A DNA stretch of 64,000 nt from positions 7,725,065 through 7,789,064 of the forward strand of contig NW_024725489.1 in NCBI RefSeq assembly GCF_018991925.1, read 5' to 3'. Source of the stretch: Homarus americanus. Its lineage: Eukaryota; Arthropoda; Malacostraca; Decapoda; Nephropidae. The notes under the pieces are model-generated. The model searched no databases, had not been told where the DNA came from, and saw nothing but the letters and a program-made list of their open reading frames with translations. The number at the start of each line of letters is the position of its first letter. Position 1 is the stretch's first letter. Position numbers and translations under genes: made by a program. Shown piece by piece: positions 21,481 to 33,665 of the stretch.

Positions 21481-21887
21481 TTTACCTCAAAATCCCACAG
21501 AGCAGTTAGAAGAGAAACTTCTCTCTACAAAATTTCCAATTTGATGATATCGCCGAAAACCGCGCTCTCTGTCAAAATTCAGGTCGACTTGCTTGAAGGA
21601 TCAACCGCCAAACCTGACTCCAGGCTGGATTAACGCGAGGATCGATAATTCCGATCTCAAACCCGGTTTGAATCTTTGTGTTGGCTCAAGCCAGTGCTCT
21701 GAATACCAACAATCTTCAATCTTCGCTCGATCCTTGGTTTAAACCTTCATGCAATTTCAACTCACTGTTCTGAATTCGGGCCTAGAAGTTTAGATACACT
21801 TAATAATATTCCAATCACTACTGATGCACTGATTAAAGCTCAAATAGAGGATATTGAGCTCTGCACGTTCTACAACAAGTCTGTAGA

Positions 21888-21983
21888 CCAGACATGGGCA
21901 ACCTTTCCTCAGTCGTGAGCCGTATTACGATTTAGATATTTTTGTGCTGGCCAACCCACCACGAAAAGTTATATCTTATCTAA
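21888..21983 (+). mobile_element. hAT-like terminal fragment
   Basis: CAGACATGGGCAACCTTTCC begins like many hAT terminal repeats (CAG-n-TGGGCAA). It runs only about 95 bp before the larger hAT insertion at 21992. No matching opposite end was found, so it is a fragment at best. Confidence 0.35.
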
Positions 21984-22683
21984 CCCAAAAGCAGTGTTGG
22001 GCACAGCTAAGCGAAAAGTTAGCTTCGCTAACCGCTAATCCGCTAACTAAAAAGTTAACTTCGCTAACGCTAAACCGCTAAACAGATAAAAAAAATTAGC
22101 GGAAGTTAATGCTAACTGCTAACTTTTATTATATGAATTTAGCTTCGTTTTTTGGGGGGGGCTCTAAAACCCTTAAAAGCAGACTTAGAGAGCTGAAATT
22201 TTCATATGTTGTCTTGTAGCTTAGACACAGAGCTTTCCACAAAGGTATAGCATGCCAAGATCAGATGATGATCAAGGTGTACACAAATAATTAAATGAAC
22301 AAATGAAATTAAACATTAGTTTACATTCAAGCTTCAACATACACTTTATAATCTTTATTTACTGTACGAAAAGACAGAAAGTATTAAGCGAATCCAAAAA
22401 CTATAGTACTGTATAGCATAGGTAGCAAATAGCATGATGCCAATATCAGATGATGATCAACTTATCAAGGTGTACACTGTACACAATTTCACAAATAATT
22501 AATTTGCATTCTCATACAACCTATCGGCCTTATTCATTATTCATGTAAATATGCAATACCAACCACATACACATTAAACCAGTTCCTTTTTATATAACTT
22601 ATTGTTGGTCTTAGTCATTATACCAATGCATTTATATATAACTTATTGTTGGTCTTAGTCATGTAAATAAACATAAAACTCTA

Positions 22684-22910
22684 AACTGTAGGTAGTAGGT
22701 AGTAGGTAGTAGGCAGCTACCAAACAGGGAGGTACTACCGCCTGGGAAGATAATGGAAGCATAATGTGTTGTCTAATGGTAGACCCTGCTGCTATATGGC
22801 ATCACGAAAATTGTGACCAAGTCCCAGGTTGCTGATCTATCTTTCTGCCTCATTTACACACAATTGCAGGGTCTCAACTGTCTCTCTTACTATTGACAAC
22901 ACCACAACTA
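22684..22910 (+). repeat. interspersed repeat X, copy 3 (most complete)
   Basis: It starts with TAGGTAGTAGGTAGTAGG and GCAGCTACCAAACAGGGAGG, continues through CTGCTGCTATATGGCATCAC and CAGGTTGCTGATCTATC, and ends in the CAATTGCAGGGTCTCAACTG block. A near-copy lies at 60325-60530. The LINE begins directly after it. Confidence 0.8.
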
Positions 22911-22959
22911 AAACCGTACTCATTCTTGATCTGTTTTATTCATTCTATTTTATTCTCCT

Positions 22960-23830
22960 ATGTCAGATGATATTAATACTGAAGCGGGGCCTTCTCGGAT
23001 GGGTCCCACTGGTCGGGAAGGTTGTGGACCCCAGGGCCGACTTGACCATCATCAAGCTACTGGGGCCTCAACTGACGCCACCGCGGTTGCTGGAGGATCG
23101 GCTTTTTTCACACTTCATTTTTCCAACATTCGCGGACTGAGATCCAATTTTTCTTCTGTGGAGCACCATCTATCAACCTCTTCCCCCGGCCTCTTACTAC
23201 TCTCCGAACTTCAACTGACCAAAGCAGCTTCATCCAAACCTTTTCAAGTCTCTAACTACAACCTTTATACCTACTTCCGTTCTAAGGGAGGAGTATGCGC
23301 CTACTGCAATATCTATAGCCCGTCTCACGGATCTTGAATCTCCCTTTTATGATGTCATCTGGCTCAAAATATCTCTACCTACTGTGACTATTTTTCTTTG
23401 TTTCCTATTCTGTTCTCCAACTCTACCAACTATTTCGAACTCTTTGACTATCTCACTTCTTGCCATGAGTCGTTGCTATCCACACACCCCAACACCAAGA
23501 TCCTCTAACTAGGGGATTTCAATGTACATCACAGAGAGTGGCTTGGCTCTGCAAGGGATGACCCAGGTGGAGCTGAGGCACTCTCTTTTTCCTTACTTAA
23601 TGATTTGGAACAAATAATCAAACACCCTAGACGCGTTCCTGATCGACACGTTCAACTTGCTAACATTCTTGATCTTTGTTTTACCTCTAACCCCTCACAC
23701 TATTCATACTCAAATTTTGCCTCCTTAGGGTCTTCTGATCACAACCTTATTTCTATTAAATCAAACTGGGCACGTCCACCTCCCCCACCCCCCTCTAAAC
23801 GTCAACTATGGCACTATCGGAGAGGGCAAG
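22960..23830 (+). pseudogene. Jockey-like LINE endonuclease domain, broken
   Basis: The first frame reads TLHFSNIRGLRSNFSSVEHH, a GLLLLSELQL segment (Glu of the active site) and GVCAYCN, then a stop at 23335-23337. Farther on, in other frames, come LGDFNVHHREWLGS (catalytic Asp/Asn) and ILDLCFTSNP followed by LGSSDHNLIS (Asp-His). The order is right for an APE-type endonuclease, but one stop and further frame breaks inactivate it. Confidence 0.75.
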
Positions 23831-25901
23831 CTGGCAATCCTTGCCAGAATTCTTCACCGACTTTCCTTGGGATGAATGTTGCTTTTCCACTCGGGATGCC
23901 TCAGTATGTGCTGACAGCATTGCTGGGGTTATACAGGGCGGTATGAGTGCATTTATCCCACCTTCTACCAAAACTTTCACATTACAATCATGGTTTGATC
24001 GCTCCTGCTCTCTTGCTTGCAGGGTGAGAGATAGGGCATATCGAGCTATGAAACTATCTCCTTCTCCTATTACCCACACCTCTTTCATTACTTGTAGAAA
24101 TCGTAGGGCCAAGCGGAATTTTATTAAAAGAAAGACTGCTGTCCTGACTAATTCTTCCTCTAGTAAATCCTTCTGGTCCTTAGCTAAAAACATCTGTAAC
24201 AACTTCTGCACGCCTTCTTTCCCTCCCCTCTTCCGTCCCAATAACTCTATAGCCAACTCTCCCCCTGAGAAAGCCAACCTCTTTGGCACTTTATTCTCCT
24301 CTAATTGCACCTTAGACGATTCCCACTCTACCCCTCCTACTGAACCAATGCACTTTCCTATAATCTCCACGCGCAGGGTTGCCGGTGTGTTATCCAGGTT
24401 GGATGTGAGTAAGGCACATAGACCGGACGGAATACCCCCTCGTGTTCTGAGGGAGTGTGCTGAAGCCCTGGCCCCTGTGCTTGCTCGCCTCTTTCGCCTT
24501 TGCCTCAAAACCAAAACTTTTCCTTCTTCTTGGAAGCATGCCTTGGTTCAGCCCATCCCAAAGAAGGGTGACCATTCTAATCCCTCTAACTATCGCCCCA
24601 ATGCCCTAACTTCATCCCTCTTTAAGATTTTCGAAACTATCTTGAACTCCCATTTTCTCCGCCACCTTGAACGCCTCTCTCTTTTGTCGGATCACCAGTA
24701 TGGCTTTCGCCAGGCGAGATCTACTGGTGATCTGCTCTCCTATTGCACCCACCTTTGGTCATCCTCTCTTAGGGATTATGGGGAAACTTTTGTCGTGGCC
24801 CTCGACATCTCCAAAGCATTTGACAGGGTATGGCACAAGTCTTTGCTATCTAAACTTCCCTCTTTTGGTTTCTCACCCCCACTTTGTTCTCTCATCTCTA
24901 GCTTCCTTGAGAATCGATCCATGGCAGTTGTTGTCGAGGGATCGATTTCTCGCTCTTTCTCTACCAATAGTGGCGTCCGACAGGGTTCTGTTCTTTCACC
25001 AACTCTCTTTCTTCTTTTTGTCAATGATTTACTTCACACTACAACTAATTCTATCCCTTCTTACGCCGATGATTCTACTCTTCACTCTTCTTCACATTTT
25101 CCCCTTCCTCCTAACTCTCAAACTAAATCTGTTTCTAGAACTGATATCATTACTTCTATCAACGCGGATCTGTGCAGCATCTCTGAATGGGGAGATACAA
25201 ACTTGGTTAAGTTCAATAGTAACAAAACTCAATATTTATCAATTACACTTTGTAAAATAGACGATCTCCCACCAATTACATTTCAGGACTCTATCATCCT
25301 CCCAAATTCTGAAATAAATATGTTAGGCCTCACCATTTCCTCCAATATGTCCTGGAAATCACACATCCTTAGTATAACTAAAGCTGCCTCCCGAAAGTTG
25401 GGAATGCTGTACAGATGTCGCAGCTACTTCACTCCTGAGCAGTTGCTCCAAGTATATAAGGGATTCATTCATCCTAACTTGGAGTACTGCTCTCATATCT
25501 GGGGTGGCTCTTCTTCTGTCCAACTATTAGATAGGGTGGAATCAAAGGTATTTCGTCTTATTAACTCTCCTCCTTTAGTCGACAATCTATCTCCCCTTTC
25601 TCTTCGCCGCAATGTTGCTTCACTCTCTCTCTTTTACAGGTACTTTAACGGGCAATGTTCAGTGGATTTGGCATCCTGTGTACCGCCGGCAAGGCCGAGG
25701 GTTCGTAACACACGTCTTGCCCACGGTGCCCACCATTTCTCTGTGGATGTCGGTCACACAAGAATAACCCGTTATAGCACCTCCTTCTTTCCTCACACAG
25801 CCAAACTGTGGAATGCTCTGCCTTCTTCTGTGTTTCCATGCTCTTACAATCTGTCTCACTTTAAAAAGATGGTTTTCCGGCATCTTCGTGGTGTAGATTA
25901 A
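23808..25901 (+). CDS. Jockey-like LINE reverse transcriptase
   Basis: A 697-codon uninterrupted frame. RT motifs: KAHRPDGIPPRVL, PIPKKGDHSNPSNYRPNALT, YGFRQARSTGDLL, VVALDISKAFDRVWH (first catalytic Asp), SGVRQGSVLSPTLFLLFVND, SYADDSTLH (YADD catalytic pair), then a thumb and a C-terminal YCSHIWGGS segment. It would copy LINE RNA at the nicked target site. The natural protein would start upstream in the endonuclease, and the apparent start is only where the frame opens after a frameshift. The tail FFPHTAKLWNALPSSVF is conserved in the fragment at 33515. This is the best-preserved single RT domain in the left half. Confidence 0.9.
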   Translation: MALSERASWQSLPEFFTDFPWDECCFSTRDASVCADSIAGVIQGGMSAFIPPSTKTFTLQSWFDRSCSLACRVRDRAYRAMKLSPSPITHTSFITCRNRRAKRNFIKRKTAVLTNSSSSKSFWSLAKNICNNFCTPSFPPLFRPNNSIANSPPEKANLFGTLFSSNCTLDDSHSTPPTEPMHFPIISTRRVAGVLSRLDVSKAHRPDGIPPRVLRECAEALAPVLARLFRLCLKTKTFPSSWKHALVQPIPKKGDHSNPSNYRPNALTSSLFKIFETILNSHFLRHLERLSLLSDHQYGFRQARSTGDLLSYCTHLWSSSLRDYGETFVVALDISKAFDRVWHKSLLSKLPSFGFSPPLCSLISSFLENRSMAVVVEGSISRSFSTNSGVRQGSVLSPTLFLLFVNDLLHTTTNSIPSYADDSTLHSSSHFPLPPNSQTKSVSRTDIITSINADLCSISEWGDTNLVKFNSNKTQYLSITLCKIDDLPPITFQDSIILPNSEINMLGLTISSNMSWKSHILSITKAASRKLGMLYRCRSYFTPEQLLQVYKGFIHPNLEYCSHIWGGSSSVQLLDRVESKVFRLINSPPLVDNLSPLSLRRNVASLSLFYRYFNGQCSVDLASCVPPARPRVRNTRLAHGAHHFSVDVGHTRITRYSTSFFPHTAKLWNALPSSVFPCSYNLSHFKKMVFRHLRGVD

Positions 25902-26154
25902 TACAGTATAACCTTTTTTTCTATATTTTCAATTTCTTTCCGTTCTTTTTTTTTCGCCCCCCAGGCTCCGTTGTGGGTCGTTTGACCTGTGCAGTACTTA
26001 GCATAACCAAATATATTGACACAAAAAATCCTAATTAAATTAACAAATATATGATAAATGAAATTACACATTAGTTTACAATTACATTCTATGATTCTTT
26101 CAACATACACTGACAGTCTTTATTTACTTTAAAAAAAAGTATTAAACTTTAATA

Positions 26155-26330
26155 ATCGAAAAATTCCATTCACTCCGGCTGCAGTGACTGGGCCTTCTCC
26201 ATTGCCTCGATGTGATGCTGGTGGACTTTCATAAACATCAGCCTCTCAAAGTTGCCATCTGACAGGGTGGCTCTCTTGGCCCTCAAGATATCTTTGCACG
26301 TACTAACACGCAGTCAGCCAAGCGTGCCTG
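26155..26330 (-). pseudogene. hAT transposase C-terminal fragment
   Basis: Minus strand, near the right hAT end: a frame reading RATLSDGNFERLMFMKVHQH and ending in SLQPE before TGA. This fits the end of the hAT dimerisation region, where a Leu-rich 'L..N.E.L.F.K' helix is typical. Nothing upstream remains in frame. I infer the hAT identity mainly from the surrounding termini. Confidence 0.55.
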
Positions 26331-26575
26331 ACTGGCTGTTGGAGACACGCGTCGCAGCGTCACACGCTTACAAAAGACAAGAACAAACATGTATAAATTT
26401 TGTTAGCGGACTTAAAGTTAGCGGAACTTAATTTAGCGAAAACTAATTGGTCAGCTAAAGGTTTCCAAAGTTAGCGAGAACGCTAATCCGCTAACGAGAA
26501 AGTTAGCTTCGCTAATTAGCGGTTAGCTGATTAGCGGAACCGTGCCCACCACTGCCCAAAAGTAATGTGAATATT

Positions 26576-26830
26576 CAGAGGCGGATCCAGGAACGTCAAA
26601 AATGAGGGGCCCAAGAATTTGAGGGTGGGGGTACATTACGGAGAGCCCACCCATGAGCATTTTGAAGCCATGTGCACTTGCTATTTGAAGATATTCTGAG
26701 GTCAATAGTAGTTACTTTTTACTATGCTAAAGCGCCTAATTAAATATTGCATTAAAGAAAAACGCATTGAAATTTTCTGATGAAAAGGGTGAGTCCAGAC
26801 CCCAGAGCCACCCCTCTGGATCTGCCCCTA
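26576..26830. mobile_element. 255-bp MITE with hAT-like inverted repeats
   Basis: The left end CAGAGGCGGATCCAGG and the right end CCTCTGGATCTGCCCCTA are inverted repeats of about 15 bp with two or three mismatches. There is no coding content. It begins 13 bp after the hAT target duplication. No exact 8-bp duplication is visible at its edges. Confidence 0.6.
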
Positions 26831-27130
26831 TATTGTATGAGCAAGGACAATGAAACAGTTTATCGTCGTCCACCTTAAGATATTTTCAGCTTACAATCAG
26901 TCTTTTCCCATTTATGAAACAAATCCACCACAATATTTTTTTAAGTAATATTTTAATGTGTCTTAGCATTTAACAGAAGATGAGTGAAGCAGTCTGTGAC
27001 TAGATAGATTTTTCCAACAGTTACAGAATTTGTCTCACTTATGGGACACACCCACCAGAATAATGTCAATGTGAATCTTGGCGCATGAAGAACTACAATG
27101 AAACAACCTATAGCCACATCTATATATTTT

Positions 27131-27134
<4 letters not shown>

Positions 27135-27206
<72 letters not shown>
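27135..27206. repeat. (AT)n microsatellite
   Basis: A pure AT run of about 70 bp adjoining a tRNA-like SINE fragment. It could be the SINE's tail. Confidence 0.95.
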
Positions 27207-27207
<1 letters not shown>

Positions 27208-27310
27208 TTCATTTTTAGTCCATATAACACACGAACTTTGAACATATAATCAACTACCTCACCAGCCAGGACTCGAACCCTCGACCTACTGCGTGGGACT
27301 AGGGAACGTG
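27207..27310 (-). mobile_element. tRNA-derived SINE fragment
   Basis: On the minus strand a polymerase III B box (GGTTCGAGTCC, 27269-27279) lies in a tRNA-like arm, GTCGAGGGTTCGAGTCCTGG. It is followed by a unique body ending in the AT repeat. No clear A box remains, so it is 5'-truncated or degraded. Confidence 0.5.
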
Positions 27311-29486
<2,176 letters not shown>

Positions 29487-29506
29487 AAGGATAAACTTCT
29501 TTAAAG

Positions 29507-29622
29507 AGTGGGTTAGGTTACGTTAAGTTACGTTAGGTTATGTTACGTTAGGTTACGTTACGTTTCGTAACGTTGGGTTAGGTTAGGTTAGGTCAGGTTA
29601 GGTTAGGTTAGGTTAGGTTTGG
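29507..29622 (+). repeat. interstitial telomere-like (TTAGG)n tract
   Basis: About 20 GGTTA units are present, degenerate at first (GGTTACGTTA variants) and then nearly pure (GGTTAGGTTAGGTTAGG from about 29571). TTAGG is the usual telomeric repeat of arthropods including crustaceans. It lies internally, next to an AT microsatellite, and is followed by GGTTTGGTTTG decay. Confidence 0.85.
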
Positions 29623-29689
29623 TTTGTCTTTAATTTAAAAGGTTTGGCGAAATGTTTTTTTCATGGGAAGATGTATCACATCAAATCAA

Positions 29690-29959
29690 CTATACTGTCT
29701 TTGCATTAAAAATAATCTGCGCTGTGATTGGCTGTGATGGAAATACTCGAACCTTTGCCTGATATCCGCAACTTAAGTCTGACTCATAGAAATCTTGGCT
29801 TGAGTCGCGATTGAGAATATGGCCACTACAGTGACGGGGATGATAGTGTAACTTGTCCTTGTACTTGAAGAAGTCGTCCCACGGCGAACACTGCCTTAGT
29901 CTTATGTCGTGCTGCAGAAATAGAGCCTCTGAGAGCCTTCCTTGGAAGCCAGTAAACAT
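29690..29959 (-). other. hypothetical 89-codon open frame
   Basis: A minus-strand frame (MFTGFQGRLSEALFLQHDIR start) outside any recognised element, of unremarkable composition with several Cys and His. I recognise no domain. It could be an exon of a host gene or a chance frame. No splice-site or promoter evidence decides between these. Confidence 0.2.
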
Positions 29960-30610
29960 ATTTTCTAAATTAACTTTGTCTGAATTTTTAATGTTGTGAG
30001 ACTAAATAATATATAGCCATATAACTATACTTTTTTATGCTTTTCGACTAGAAAATCAGTGACAAGAAATGTTCATAATAATATATCACTAATAATACAT
30101 ACAAAGGTTAATGCAGTTCCTGAAAATTCATATTGTGCAAGAATGTAAAAAAGTCCTGTTGTTGTAATAAGCCGACCCATAAATGTGGACATGATGAACA
30201 GTGAGAGAACTTGCCAAATAACAGCAAAATCAGTATTGTATTTCCTCTCTTTTTGAAGAATGATATTGAATCATTTTATCATAATTACGCTATTCAGTAT
30301 CACATTCAAATAAATACCATGTTGATGTAATTTGTAGTCATGAAACAACATTTACTGCACCGGAATAATTATCATGTTCGGTATTTACTCACTAATTTGT
30401 AATACAAAACGATGCACTCGGCTTAGCTCAGTGGATTTCGAATTCAGAACGCTTTTGATCAACAATTTAGTGTGTTTTGTGCGCTCTAAATCCAGTGAGA
30501 ATTGACACCGCCATGTGAAGTGAGAAGAACCTGAACACTGAACTGATACTGCTGCAGGCGGTGACTATAAGTTTTAACTTTCTATGAATGAGGAGTGACC
30601 GCTGAATGTT
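29960..30610. other. AT-rich stretch, nothing recognised
   Basis: No long frames, repeats or termini. GGCTTAGCTCAGTGG at about 30418 resembles a tRNA A box, but there is no B box or cloverleaf downstream. Confidence 0.5.
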
Positions 30611-31490
30611 GTGCTGCTGTCTGTTTGTCTGTTAGTATTGTGGGCACTATATGCTGTGCTGATGACTGTCTGTTGGTACTATGGCCACAATATGTTGTTA
30701 CTGTCTGTCTATATGGATTGTAGCCATGATATGTTATGTCTCTGTGTTGGCAATGAAGCCATCATGTTATTTTCAGTCTGTCAGTACTATGGCCACCATA
30801 TTGATGTTAATGTTGTAGCCAACATGTTACTGTTTGTTAGTGTTATGGCCACCATGTTAATGTTTATTTGGGTTATAGCCACCACATTAATGTTAGTGTT
30901 GTGGCCGCCTTGTTCCTGATTATTAGTGTTGCGACCCCACTAAGTTACTGTTTGTTAGTGTTGTGGCTGCCATGTTACTGATTATTAGTGTTGCGACCCC
31001 ACTAAGTTACTGTTTGTTAGTGTTGTGGCTGCCATGTGACTGATTATTAGTGTTGCGACCCCACTAAGTTACTGTTTGTTAGTGTTGTGGCCGCCATGTT
31101 ACAGATTATTAGTGTTGCGACCCCACTAAGTTACTGTTTGTTAGTGTTGTGGCCGCCATGTTACAGATTATTAGTGTTGCGACCCCACTAAGTTACTATT
31201 TGTTAGTGTTGTGGCCGCCATGTTACTGATTATTAGTGTTGCGACCCCCCCGCCAATTAGTTACTAAGTTACTGTTTGTTAGTGTTGTGGCCGCCATGTT
31301 ACTGATTATTAGTGTTGCGACCCCACTAAGTTACTGTTTGTTAGTGTTGTGGCCGCCATGTTACAGATTATTAGTGTTGCGACCCCACTAAGTTACTGTT
31401 TGTTAGTGTTGTGGCCGCCATGTTACTGATTATTAGTGTTGCGACCCCACTAAGTTACTGTTTGTTAGTGTTGTGGCCGCCATTTTATTG
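30611..31490 (+). repeat. minisatellite, 62-bp unit made of two 31-bp halves
   Basis: From about 30930, roughly nine copies of a 62-bp unit are present (TTAGTGTTGTGGCCGCCATG ... TTAGTGTTGCGACCCCACTA ... AAGTTACTGTTTG). The two halves share TTAGTGTTG and GTTACTG, so each is a diverged 31-mer. 30611-30930 holds looser ancestral units. One unit near 31245 carries a short insertion. The 102-codon frame across the start is an artefact of repetition. Confidence 0.9.
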
Positions 31491-32565
31491 TTTGATAGGG
31501 GTATAGCCACCACATTAATGTTAGTGTTTTGGCCATCATTTTACTATCAATCTGTTATTGTTGTGGCCACCATATTACTCCTATTTGGTTAGTGCTGTGG
31601 CCATTATGTTACTGTTTGTTAGTGTTGTGGCCACCATGATATTGTTTGTTAGTGTTGTGGTCCTTATGTTACTCTTAGTATGTTAGTGCTGTGGCCACCA
31701 TGTTACTATTAGTATCTAGCGTTGAGGCCACTATGTTACTTTTATTATGAGAGTGTTGAGGCCATAAAGTTACGTTTAGTATGATAGTGTTGTGGCCACC
31801 ATGTTATTTTTATTATGATAGTGCTGTGGCCACCATGTTACTATTAGTATCTAGCGTTGAGGCCACCATGTTACTTTTATTATGAGAGTGTTGAGGCCAT
31901 AAAGTTACTTTTAGTATGATAGTGTTGTGACCACCATGTTACTCTTAGTATGATAGTGCTGTACTATGTTACTATTAGTATCTAGCGTTGAGGCCACCAT
32001 GTTACTTTTATTATGAGAGCGTTGAGGCCATAAAGTTACTTTTATGACCGCCATGTTACTCTTAGTATGCTAATATTGTCACTATGTTACTGACCACCAT
32101 GTTATTTTAGTATGATAGTGTTGTGACCACCATGTTACTCTTAGTATGCTTATATTGTAGTCACTATGTTACTTTAGCATGTTAGTGTTGTGGCCACCAT
32201 GTTACTTTTATTATGATAGTGTTGTGACCACCATGTTACTCTTAGTATGATAATGTTGTGACCACCATGTTACTCTTAGTATGCTAATATTGTAGTCACT
32301 TTGTTACTTTAGCTTGTTAGTGTTGTGGCCACCATACTACTTTTAGTATGATAGTGTTGTGGCCACCAAGTTACTTTTAGTATGATAATGTTGTGGCCAC
32401 CATGATATTATTTGTTAGTGTTGTGGCCCTCATGTTTCTCTTAGTATGTTAGTGTTGTGGCCACCATTTTACTTTTAATATGATAGTGTTGTTTCCACCA
32501 TGTTACTCTAAGTATTTTAGTGTTGTAACCACAATGTTACTCGTAGTATGTTAGTGTTACGATAC
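31490..32565 (+). repeat. minisatellite, 34-bp unit with about 135-bp higher-order repeat
   Basis: Units of about 34 bp (TAGTGTTGTGGCCACCATGT plus TACTTTTAGTATGA) are continuous with the 62-bp array. Between about 31680 and 32045 four units form a higher-order block marked by AGTATCTAGCGTTGAGGCC at 31711, 31846 and 31977 (spacing 135 and 131 bp). Confidence 0.9.
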
Positions 32566-33514
32566 AACAGTTAGAGTGCAATGGTCAGACCACTTCTTCT
32601 AAACATCTACATGCACCGTCTGGGTTAATATTTGAACAAAAAGATGAAGCTCTTGAGAAAATAATACTAAGAAATTGATATTATAATAGTTATGATTCAA
32701 CGTATGAATCGGTAAAAATATATGTTGCAGTGCAGTGCCTGGTCCGGGCGGCAACCCCTCGGTCTACACAGCTGGATACCCGCCAACTAACTTCTCACAG
32801 GAAAAACATGGAATAGATAAAAATCCTCTACACCCTTTAAATCTTTGTGCCTCTTTCTGAGGTGAAAAATCTGTATATTTTTGTTTCTGTTTCAGAAAAA
32901 AGGTTTTAGATTTTTCTCCCTCGTTTTAGAAATATTGGATTTCGATAAGGAATTTGCACTTTCAAGATTTAGAATATTGCGTGTGTCTTATTAACGTTAG
33001 TAAAATGACTTGCTTATCAGGTTTACTAATGCCAGTAAGACTTTTGTATAGACTGTGTAACAGAAACCTGAATAAAACAGCACTTTTGTAGAAGTAAAGT
33101 GTATCAGGTGAATATTGTATTGATACCATTGAAGATTATTCTTAATTCACACTGTATTATCATCTAAGCTTGTATCATACGGAAAAAATATTAAACTATA
33201 CGTATACTGAAGCAAATTTACATTGCTTCATTAAGTGCTTGTGGGCCTTGGTGTTATTATTCATTGTTACCTCAGGGGGGTGTCACGTCTGACACGTGCA
33301 GTTAGGGGAATGTTAGGGGAATTTCTGTGCTAGTTTTGCACAAAGCTATGCTACGGGAAGCAAAGATTTTAACGTTTTCATGTTTTTTAATTTTCATTTT
33401 TTTTTACCTGGAATAGGCCATCCGGTCACAGGTCATCGAACCACAACGAAGCCTAGGGGGGGGGATAAGAGTAAAAATAAATTAAGAATGGAAAAGAACA
33501 ATATTATATTAAGC
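32566..33514. other. AT-rich stretch, nothing recognised
   Basis: No frame over 60 codons, no termini and no repeat shared with the rest of the window that I could see. A GC-richer patch (32735-32800) and a G run (33459-33466) stand out but have no interpretation. Confidence 0.5.
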
Positions 33515-33665
33515 TACGTCACGAAGCTTTTTGAAATGAGACAGATTGTATGAGTGTGGAAACACAGAAGAAGGCAGAGCATTCCACAGTTTGGCTGTGT
33601 GAGGAAAAAAGGATGTACCATAACGGGTTATTCTTGTGTGACCGACATCCACAGAGAAAGGTGCT
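33515..33665 (-). mobile_element. 3' fragment of the Jockey-like LINE
   Basis: The reverse complement matches 25720-25880 closely (the region encoding the end of the RT, TAKLWNALPSSVF). It is strongly 5'-truncated and broken at both sides, a typical dead-on-arrival LINE insert. Confidence 0.85.

Larger units (their letters stand above)
19800..21890 (+). mobile_element. LTR retrotransposon C remnant, Gmr1-like
   Basis: Plus-strand gag, zinc knuckle and protease remnants are present. A leader near 20046 begins TGGGGTCCTGACC, which fits a primer-binding site, so DNA upstream (19800-20045) may be its LTR. No pair for that LTR was found. The element is cut off near 21890 by a hAT-like end and then the hAT at 21992. 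IN, RT and RNase H are absent. Confidence 0.65.
22950..25960 (+). mobile_element. Jockey/I-like LINE
   Basis: Plus-strand endonuclease and RT frames are followed by a short T-rich 3' region. A second fragment of the same 3' end lies on the minus strand at 33515-33665. Its RT frame is fully open, while the endonuclease part has stops and a frameshift at about 23810. The element lies inside the hAT. A 5' truncation is possible because no ORF1 was found. Confidence 0.8.
21992..26554 (-). mobile_element. hAT transposon with intact 8-bp target duplication
   Basis: The left end CAGTGTTGGGCACAGCTAAG and the right end ...GAACCGTGCCCACCACTG form imperfect terminal inverted repeats with many GCTAA/TTAGC motifs extending inward on both sides. 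The 8-bp duplication CCCAAAAG flanks it exactly (21984-21991 and 26555-26562), as expected for hAT. The minus strand near the right end retains the C-terminus of a transposase. Inside it carry repeat X (22684-22910) and a Jockey-like LINE (22950-25960). The rest of the transposase is missing. Internal segments at 22255-22400, 22435-22510 and 26030-26160 are partial direct duplicates of each other. Confidence 0.9.

Noticed and set aside
23795..24514. 239-codon open frame on the minus strand across the Jockey-like RT
   Set aside because: It is antisense to a strongly motif-bearing RT frame and has no motif of its own.
29507..29622. True chromosome end
   Set aside because: More than 34 kb of ordinary TE-rich DNA follows on the distal side and the repeats are degenerate.
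30410..30500. tRNA-like A box GGCTTAGCTCAGTGG
   Set aside because: No B box, no anticodon arm and no tRNA-length cloverleaf follow.
30930..32565. Regularly spaced repeats resembling a CRISPR array
   Set aside because: The units are contiguous without unique spacers and the DNA is eukaryotic; it is a minisatellite.
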